Shown piece by piece: positions 7,651-11,774 of a DNA stretch of 11,774 bases; the first letter of the stretch is position 1, and every line of letters begins with the position of its first letter. The notes beneath the pieces were generated by a model that saw nothing but the letters and a program-made list of their open reading frames with translations, was not told where the DNA came from and did not search any database. This DNA is from Clostridia bacterium (lineage in GTDB: Bacteria > Bacillota > Clostridia > Christensenellales > Aristaeellaceae): contig CAAEUQ010000162.1 of assembly GCA_900759005.1 (NCBI GenBank), positions 1-11,774 on the forward strand. Direction: 5' to 3'. The translations under genes were made by a program, and so were the position numbers.

Positions 7651-8334
7651 ATGGCTCGACCTTTTTTCAATAAAGTACTCAATTTTCTTGGACTCGAGGA
7701 GGAAAAACAGGCACAGCAGACCGGCGCCGCGAACGATTACGCGTCTTCGGGCAGCTATGGCGGCGGTTCCACCTATATTCCTGAAAGCCGCCGCGCGGAA
7801 TCACGCCCGCGCCAGACGCCGCGCAGCATTCCCGCACAGGGCGGCAGAAGCAATACCGGTGCGCGCCGCAGCTATGGCGAGAGCGAATATGCCGATCGCG
7901 CGGCAAATACGCGCCGCAGTGATTTTGAAAGCGATTATTCGTCCGAATCGCGCCGCAGCGCTTATGATTGGGAAGAGCCGCGCCGCACGGCGAGCGCGCC
8001 GCGCCCGCGTTCCCGCTTTGAAGAGGAGCCTGTGCGTACCACCGTGTCCGCGCCGAAGCCCAGACCGATTGTTCGTCAGTCGCGCACCGTGATGCGCACG
8101 CTGACGACTTTGGAGGATTGCTGCGATATTATTGACGAGCTGATCAACAATACCACCATCGTACTCACCATGGGTACGGAGGATGATCACACGCTTCAGC
8201 GCGCGGTCGACACGCTGTCCGGCGCGGTATTCGCGCTGCACGCGACGATCCGCAAGGCGTCGGAGACGACGTATTTGCTCGCGCCCGAGGGCGTTGAGGT
8301 GAATGCGTCTTACATGGGACGCGAGAGGTACTGA
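7651..8334 (+). CDS. sepF: Cell division protein SepF (long-linker variant)
   Basis: SepF binds the C-terminus of FtsZ and the membrane, tethering and aligning the Z-ring. The 227-residue protein starts with a short helix (MARPFFNKVLNFLGL) that fits the membrane-targeting amphipathic helix. Residues 20-147 are low-complexity, rich in Arg, Ser, Gly and acidic residues, and presumably disordered. The SepF core occupies about 148-217: TLEDCCDIIDEL, then a strand, then DTLSGAVFAL (187-196) and TYLLAPEGVEV (207-217). The core keeps the LSG loop but departs from the usual pattern: Thr188 replaces the Phe of the common DFLSG, and HAT replaces the usual glycine-containing turn. At about 150 residues the Bacillus protein is much shorter. 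The start is set by GGGAGGG upstream at 7637-7642. The gene lies 3 nt before ylmG. Confidence 0.9.
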   Translation: MARPFFNKVLNFLGLEEEKQAQQTGAANDYASSGSYGGGSTYIPESRRAESRPRQTPRSIPAQGGRSNTGARRSYGESEYADRAANTRRSDFESDYSSESRRSAYDWEEPRRTASAPRPRSRFEEEPVRTTVSAPKPRPIVRQSRTVMRTLTTLEDCCDIIDELINNTTIVLTMGTEDDHTLQRAVDTLSGAVFALHATIRKASETTYLLAPEGVEVNASYMGRERY

Positions 8335-8337
8335 TCT

Positions 8338-8613
8338 ATGTTGTATGGATTATTCGAAATCATTCAGCGGCTGCTGGATCTTGCGTCGTTTGCGATATTC
8401 GTCTATTGCATTCTGACGTGGGTTGCGCCCGCCGCGCCGTTTACGGACTGGCTGCGCCGGCTGCTGGAGCCGATTGCCGCGCCGTTCCGGTCATTGGCGA
8501 TGAAAATCGCGCTGAAATGGGGCGCGCGGATTGATCTGACATACTGGTTTGCGCTGATCGCGATTCGCATTGTGAGTATGCTGCTTTTGCGAATCCAGTA
8601 TATGATCTATTGA
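8338..8613 (+). CDS. ylmG: YggT/YlmG-family membrane protein
   Basis: A 91-residue integral membrane protein with two hydrophobic spans (about 10-30 and 67-87) joined by a cytoplasmic or surface loop. It carries the family hallmark LEPIAAPFR (43-51), matching the usual (E/D)P-rP-R motif, and an ILTW segment (25-28) like the common ILlSW. YggT/YlmG proteins are linked to division and osmotic or envelope integrity in bacteria and to nucleoid partitioning in plastids, but no biochemical activity is established. It starts 3 nt after the sepF stop with GAGAGG inside the sepF end as its ribosome site. Its TGA shares one base with the ylmH ATG. Length is typical. Confidence 0.92.
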   Translation: MLYGLFEIIQRLLDLASFAIFVYCILTWVAPAAPFTDWLRRLLEPIAAPFRSLAMKIALKWGARIDLTYWFALIAIRIVSMLLLRIQYMIY

Positions 8614-9344
8614 TGGACGCGAAGAATCGCCTGCGCGAGCTTGCGCTGCGCGCGCTGCATCGCGGGGAAGCGCAGTTTACGCGTTTTATCGATCCGTCGG
8701 AGCAGAATGAAGTGCGCGCGGCGGCGAATACGGCGGGCGTCCGCGTATCGTTTTTCGGCGGCTATCCGGATGCGGAGCGCTGCGTGGCGGCGTTCTATTC
8801 GGAGGATGAACCCGGAGCTTATCCGATTGAAGCGGTGGAGATTCGATGGAATCCGAAGTTTTCAGCCGTCGGGCATCGCGATTTGATGGGCGCGGTGATG
8901 GCGCTGGGGCTGGAGCGCGAAACGCTGGGCGATATTTGCCTTGGCAGGGAAGAGGGACGCGCGTATGTGTTCTGCATTCCGGAAATGGCGGATTACCTGA
9001 TCGGCGCGCTCGAATCCGCGGGTCGCGCGAGCGTTAAAACCGGCAGAGCGGATAAAATCGACATTGCGCCGCCGGACGGCAGCGAAACGCGCGCGACGGT
9101 GCAGGCGCTTCGGCTGGACGCAGTGCTGGCGGCAGGCTGGAATCTGTCGCGCGGGGAAGCGCAGAAGCTGATCGCCGCGGGACTGGTGAAGCTGAATTTC
9201 GCGGAGGAAACGCGTGCGGATCGGAAGATCGAGGAAGGCGCGCTGATTTCGGCGCGCGGCTATGGGCGCGTGCGCGTTCAGGCGATCGAAGGCGAAACGC
9301 GGCGCGGAAGAATCGCGATTCGGCTGTTCCGGTATGGAAAGTGA
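8613..9344 (+). CDS. ylmH: YlmH-family RNA-binding protein with S4 domain
   Basis: This 243-residue protein has the YlmH layout. An N-terminal RNA-binding domain (about 15-150) contains FFGGYPDAER (47-56) and GHRDLMGAVMALGLERE (87-103). A C-terminal S4 domain (about 167-235) has LRLDAVLAAGWNLSR (166-180) and AAGLVKLN (188-195). YlmH-type proteins bind ribosomal or tRNA-like RNA and are reported to help stalled-ribosome peptide release in Bacillus; that role here is inferred. The ATG overlaps the ylmG stop by one base (TGATG) and there is no convincing Shine-Dalgarno, so it is probably translated by ribosomes finishing ylmG. A TTG one codon upstream (8610) is an alternative start. It is followed by a 117-nt gap before divIVA. 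Confidence 0.92.
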   Translation: MDAKNRLRELALRALHRGEAQFTRFIDPSEQNEVRAAANTAGVRVSFFGGYPDAERCVAAFYSEDEPGAYPIEAVEIRWNPKFSAVGHRDLMGAVMALGLERETLGDICLGREEGRAYVFCIPEMADYLIGALESAGRASVKTGRADKIDIAPPDGSETRATVQALRLDAVLAAGWNLSRGEAQKLIAAGLVKLNFAEETRADRKIEEGALISARGYGRVRVQAIEGETRRGRIAIRLFRYGK

Positions 9345-9357
9345 AAAAAATCGGACA

Positions 9358-9412
9358 AATTTGTGTTTCGGCAGGAATTCTGGAATTTCATGTCGAAACA
9401 TTCAAGCAAATT
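9358..9412 (+). other. Imperfect inverted repeat in the ylmH-divIVA gap
   Basis: AATTTG (9358-9363) plus TGTTTCG (9364-9370) pair with CGAAACA (9394-9400) plus CAAATT (9407-9412). The pairing is interrupted only by a six-base bulge TTCAAG on the 3' side. The outer arm overlaps the 10-bp palindrome ACAAATTTGT (9355-9364). There is no T-run, so it is not a terminator. A second small hairpin, CCGCG/CGCGG with loop AAAG (9427-9440), follows just before the divIVA ribosome site. Role unknown; chance pairing is possible. Confidence 0.4.
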
Positions 9413-9461
9413 CAGTATCAGTATGCCGCGAAAGCGCGGTGAACGAAAGGAAGAAACGAGT

Positions 9462-10010
9462 ATGGCAATCAGCGTAAAAGACATTCAGGAAAAAGAGTTC
9501 CCGACCCAGGCGAATGGCTACGCCGTTGAACAGGTCGACGATTTTCTCGACGAGATCGCCGCGCAGCTCGGCACGCTGATTCGCGAAAATCTCGCGCTGG
9601 CGGGTCATGTGAAGAAGCTCGAGGAGGAGCTGGGCGAAAGCCGCAAGACCGCCGAGGAAGCGAAGGCAAAGCGTCCGGATTACAACGAAGCGGGTTATTT
9701 CAAGAATCTTGAATCCGCAATGCGCGAATCCCTGATCGGCGCGCAGCGTTTGGCGGACGAGACGAAGACCAAGGCGCAGGCGGAAGCGGACGAGCTTCTG
9801 AACAAGGCGCGCGAAGAAGCGCAGCAGACCGTAAACGACGCAAAGGCGCAGGCGGAAGCCCTGACCGAGCGCGCGAACGGCGATGTTGCGGCGGCGAAGG
9901 CGGAGTACGACAAGCTCCACGCGTCCGCGGAAGAGTATCGTGCGTCGTTCCGCAAGCTGATCGAAGCGCAGCTTCAGACGCTCAAGGCGAACGACCTGCT
10001 GTTCAAGTAA
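9462..10010 (+). CDS. divIVA: DivIVA-domain protein (cell pole/septum marker)
   Basis: DivIVA proteins bind negatively curved membrane at septa and poles and recruit division, sporulation or wall-growth partners. This 182-residue protein has the N-terminal domain at 1-60 (VKDIQEKEF at 5-13, GYAVEQVDDFLDEI at 19-32). An Ala/Glu/Lys-rich coiled coil follows at about 85-175. Aligned without gaps to Bacillus DivIVA, Ala17-Asn18 stand where the membrane-inserting Phe17-Arg18 pair is expected. The start at 9462 is set by the AAAGGAAG site about 10 nt upstream and by the conserved N-terminus; a longer open frame from a GTG at 9363 covers non-conserved leader. It is the last gene before a hairpin at 10032, and its place after ylmH is the standard Firmicute order. 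Confidence 0.92.
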   Translation: MAISVKDIQEKEFPTQANGYAVEQVDDFLDEIAAQLGTLIRENLALAGHVKKLEEELGESRKTAEEAKAKRPDYNEAGYFKNLESAMRESLIGAQRLADETKTKAQAEADELLNKAREEAQQTVNDAKAQAEALTERANGDVAAAKAEYDKLHASAEEYRASFRKLIEAQLQTLKANDLLFK

Positions 10011-10031
10011 GCATCAAATCCCCGATAAAAA

Positions 10032-10061
10032 CGCCCCCGCGTGTGAATGTGCGCGGGGGCG
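10032..10061 (+). terminator. GC-rich hairpin after divIVA (terminator or attenuator)
   Basis: A perfect 10-bp stem CGCCCCCGCG (10032-10041) / CGCGGGGGCG (10052-10061) with a ten-base loop lies 21 nt after the divIVA stop. The sequence after it (CGTTGGTTAATGG) has only scattered Ts, so termination is likely partial. No convincing promoter is seen between it and the next gene, which suggests read-through into DUF5665-lspA-rluD. Confidence 0.65.
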
Positions 10062-10123
10062 CGTTGGTTAATGGTATTGCCGCCTTCGTTTTCGGGCAAA
10101 CTCCCTGGAAAGGGGGGAATGCG

Positions 10124-10396
10124 ATGACGGAGCGGGAGAACGATTTGATCGCGCGGCTGACCGATACGCTGGAGCGAATGCATCTGGATGATTACCTTGA
10201 ATACGTCAGCAATCGAAAGCGGATGATTTTCAGAAATCTCCTTTACGGCGCGATGCGCGGGCTCGGATTTACGCTTGGATTTACCGTGCTGGGCGCGCTG
10301 GCGATTGTGCTGATTCGGCATCTGGTGGTCGAGAATCTCTCCGGAATCGGCAGCTTTTTGGCGGAGGTCATTCATGAAATTGAAAAACGTATGTAA
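10124..10396 (+). CDS. DUF5665-like small membrane protein
   Basis: A 90-residue protein with an N-terminal amphipathic/charged helix (1-30), DYLEYVSNRKRMIFRNLL at 23-40, RGLGFTLGFTVLGALAIVLI at 45-64 as a glycine-rich membrane span, and ENLSGIGSFLAEVI at 70-83. This pattern (LxxYlxymxxxkr, RGxGxxxGFTxLGA, NLxxIGxFIAxxV) matches the DUF5665 family of Clostridia, whose function is unknown. The start is set by a G-rich AGGGGGG site about 5 nt before the ATG; the open frame upstream from 10043 runs through the preceding hairpin and is not coding. The stop lies 23 nt inside lspA, so the two are probably translationally coupled. A topology of one span with the rest facing the cytoplasm is inferred. 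Confidence 0.8.
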   Translation: MTERENDLIARLTDTLERMHLDDYLEYVSNRKRMIFRNLLYGAMRGLGFTLGFTVLGALAIVLIRHLVVENLSGIGSFLAEVIHEIEKRM

Positions 10397-10841
10397 GGGC
10401 TGGTGGATCGCGGCGCTCGCCGCCGGCGCGGATCGATTGACGAAGATTTGGGCGCCGGCGCATCCGGCGGAGATTCCGGGTGTGGTGCGGTTCCGATCGG
10501 CAATTCTGAATTCCGGCGTGGCGTTCAGCTTTCTGGAAAACGCGGGCTGGGTGCTGACGGCGCTGATTGCGATTCTCGTGCTCTGCGTGGTCGCGTGGCT
10601 GGTTCGGAAGAGCGATATGCCGCGGATTCAGAGAATCGGGCTATGGCTGATCGCCGGCGGCGGGCTCGGCAATCTCTATGATCGAATCGCTTACGGCGCG
10701 GTAATCGATTTTATCGAGCTTACGTTCGTGAAGTTCGCGGTGTTTAACATTGCGGACGCGTGCATTTGCGTGGGCGCGGCGCTGGCAATCGTCGGAATGT
10801 GCATCGAGGAGAAGCGGAAAAATGCCGGAAAAGCTGTTTGA
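10374..10841 (+). CDS. lspA: Lipoprotein signal peptidase (signal peptidase II)
   Basis: LspA removes the signal peptide of diacylglyceryl-modified prolipoproteins, acting after Lgt in the cytoplasmic membrane. The 155-residue protein has four hydrophobic spans (about 8-26, 56-76, 86-102, 122-142). The aspartic-protease dyad is visible as Asp112 in AVIDFIEL and Asp128 in FNIADA. Conserved Asp20 (ADRLTK), Asn46 (NSGVAFSFL) and NLYDR (100-104) are also present. GGAGG at 10363-10367 is 6 nt before the ATG, inside the DUF5665 gene. The 3' end overlaps the pseudouridine synthase gene by 20 nt. Length is normal for the family. Confidence 0.96.
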   Translation: MKLKNVCKGWWIAALAAGADRLTKIWAPAHPAEIPGVVRFRSAILNSGVAFSFLENAGWVLTALIAILVLCVVAWLVRKSDMPRIQRIGLWLIAGGGLGNLYDRIAYGAVIDFIELTFVKFAVFNIADACICVGAALAIVGMCIEEKRKNAGKAV

Positions 10842-11736
10842 GAAGATTTGCGAGTGCCCGGAACGGCTCGATGTGCTCGCGTCGAGCGCGGCGGAAATCA
10901 CGCGTTCGCGCGCGGAAACGCTGATTCGCGAGGGCAATGTGACCGTCGACGGCGCGGTTCAGACGAAGGCGGGCTTCAAGCCGCGTGCGGGTCAGAAGAT
11001 CGAAATACATATTCCCGAAGCGGCGCCGTCCGGCGTTCAGGCGGAGGATATCGATATCAATATCGTCTATCAGGACGCGGACGTTGCGGTGGTATTCAAG
11101 CCTTCGGGAATGGTCGTTCATCCCGCGGCGGGCAATGAGACGGGCACGCTCGTGAACGCGCTTCTGAATCGGCTGGACAATCTTTCCGGCATCGGCGGCG
11201 AAATTCGCCCCGGCATCGTGCACAGAATCGACAAGGATACCTCCGGACTGCTGCTGATTGCGAAAAACGATCGCGCGCACGTGTCGCTGAGCGACCAGAT
11301 ACGCGCGCACAGCGTTCACCGCGCGTATCAGGCGATCGTGATCGGTAAAATGAAGCAGGAATCCGGCACGATCGACGCGCCGATCGGCAGGCATCCGACC
11401 GACCGAAAGAAAATGGCGATCGTCAAGGGTGGGCGCGAGGCATGCACGCACTGGCAAGTATTGAAGGAACTGAAGGGTGCGACGCTGATTGAGGCGCGGC
11501 TGACTACGGGGCGCACGCATCAGATTCGCGTGCATATGGCGTCCATCGGGCATCCCGTGTTGGGCGATCCGGTGTATGGACCCAAAAAATCGCCGTATCC
11601 GGTCGCGGGCGGGCAACTGCTGCACGCGTATCGAATCGGATTTACGCATCCGGTGACGGGCGAAGAAATGCTGTTTACCGCGCCGCCGGAGGAGCGTTTT
11701 CTGTACTGGCTGAATAAACTCGATTTGGAGAAATAG
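10822..11736 (+). CDS. rluD: RluA-family 23S rRNA pseudouridine synthase, RluD type
   Basis: This 304-residue enzyme isomerises specific uridines to pseudouridine in 23S rRNA (RluD type targets the helix 69 loop; exact sites here are inferred). An N-terminal S4 domain lies at about 14-66 (RLDVLA, ITRSRAETLIREGNVTVDG). The catalytic domain follows with FKPSGMVVHP (92-101), the motif HRIDKDTSGLLLIAK (134-148) with Asp137 as the catalytic aspartate, and ARLTTGRTHQIRVHM, followed closely by LGDPVYG. The start at 10822 has GAGGAG about 10 nt upstream. It overlaps lspA by 20 nt, as in many Firmicutes (Bacillus lspA-ylyB), and its stop is 3 nt before the next ATG. The symbol could equally be ylyB/rluA-like. 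Confidence 0.93.
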   Translation: MPEKLFEKICECPERLDVLASSAAEITRSRAETLIREGNVTVDGAVQTKAGFKPRAGQKIEIHIPEAAPSGVQAEDIDINIVYQDADVAVVFKPSGMVVHPAAGNETGTLVNALLNRLDNLSGIGGEIRPGIVHRIDKDTSGLLLIAKNDRAHVSLSDQIRAHSVHRAYQAIVIGKMKQESGTIDAPIGRHPTDRKKMAIVKGGREACTHWQVLKELKGATLIEARLTTGRTHQIRVHMASIGHPVLGDPVYGPKKSPYPVAGGQLLHAYRIGFTHPVTGEEMLFTAPPEERFLYWLNKLDLEK

Positions 11737-11739
11737 AGG

Positions 11740-11774
11740 ATGCGGACGGAGATTCTGATCATCGGCGGCGGCGC
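11740..11774 (+). CDS. Partial: start of a dinucleotide-binding (FAD/NAD) protein
   Basis: Only 11 full codons are present before the window ends (MRTEILIIGGG, then GC of the next codon). A short hydrophobic strand running into a glycine-rich turn is how a Rossmann FAD/NAD(P)-binding protein begins, so a flavoprotein oxidoreductase is the best guess. GGAG at 11727-11730 is 9 nt upstream, and the ATG is 3 nt after the pseudouridine synthase stop, so it continues the same operon. The specific family cannot be told. Confidence 0.55.
   Translation, partial: MRTEILIIGGG

Noticed and set aside
9363..9461. A GTG-started extension of DivIVA by 33 residues
   Set aside because: There is no ribosome site at 9363, the sequence is not conserved in the family, and a good site precedes the ATG at 9462.

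Overview
The window reads as chromosome of a moderately high-GC, low-redundancy Clostridia-type Firmicute. The evidence is the gene order ylmE-sepF-ylmG-ylmH-divIVA-(DUF5665)-lspA-rluD, strong AGGAGG-like ribosome sites, and TTGACA/TATAAT-type promoters. An uncultured gut lineage near Christensenellales/Oscillospirales is plausible, but that placement is inference. Codon use is uniform (GCG Ala, CGC Arg, GAA/GAG Glu favoured) and no mobile element, integrase, CRISPR array or foreign-looking segment is visible.

Layout. (1) Positions 20-95, minus strand: a complete tRNA-Thr(GGU) with encoded CCA and its own promoter. (2) Positions 260-3184, plus strand: a lone 974-residue cytoplasmic glycoside hydrolase resembling GH106, with an extended -10 promoter in front and a perfect 12-bp hairpin terminator behind. 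(3) Positions 3226-5585, minus strand: a two-gene unit in which lgt (lipoprotein diacylglyceryl transferase) overlaps the start of the nicotinate phosphoribosyltransferase gene. It is driven by a consensus promoter. (4) From 5753 to the window end, plus strand: a long colinear cluster. It begins with a membrane-anchored HlyD-like protein, continues with the division/cell-pole block ylmE, sepF, ylmG, ylmH and divIVA, then a small DUF5665 membrane protein, lspA, an RluD-type pseudouridine synthase, and the first codons of a Rossmann-fold (probably FAD/NAD) protein cut by the window edge.

How the genes work together. SepF tethers FtsZ to the membrane, YlmG and YlmH are recurrent partners in this cluster, and DivIVA marks curved membrane at poles or septa. 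Lgt and LspA are the first and second steps of lipoprotein maturation, and here they lie about 5 kb apart in two divergent units. The two units start from back-to-back promoters in the 5586-5752 gap.

Most of the window is ordinary housekeeping sequence, and no wholly new system is evident. The points most worth following are sequence departures in conserved division proteins. DivIVA lacks the Phe17-Arg18 membrane-binding pair, and SepF has a very long Arg/Ser-rich linker and altered core residues. Also notable are the HlyD-like protein leading the division cluster without a transporter partner, and a hydrophobic C-terminal extension on Lgt.
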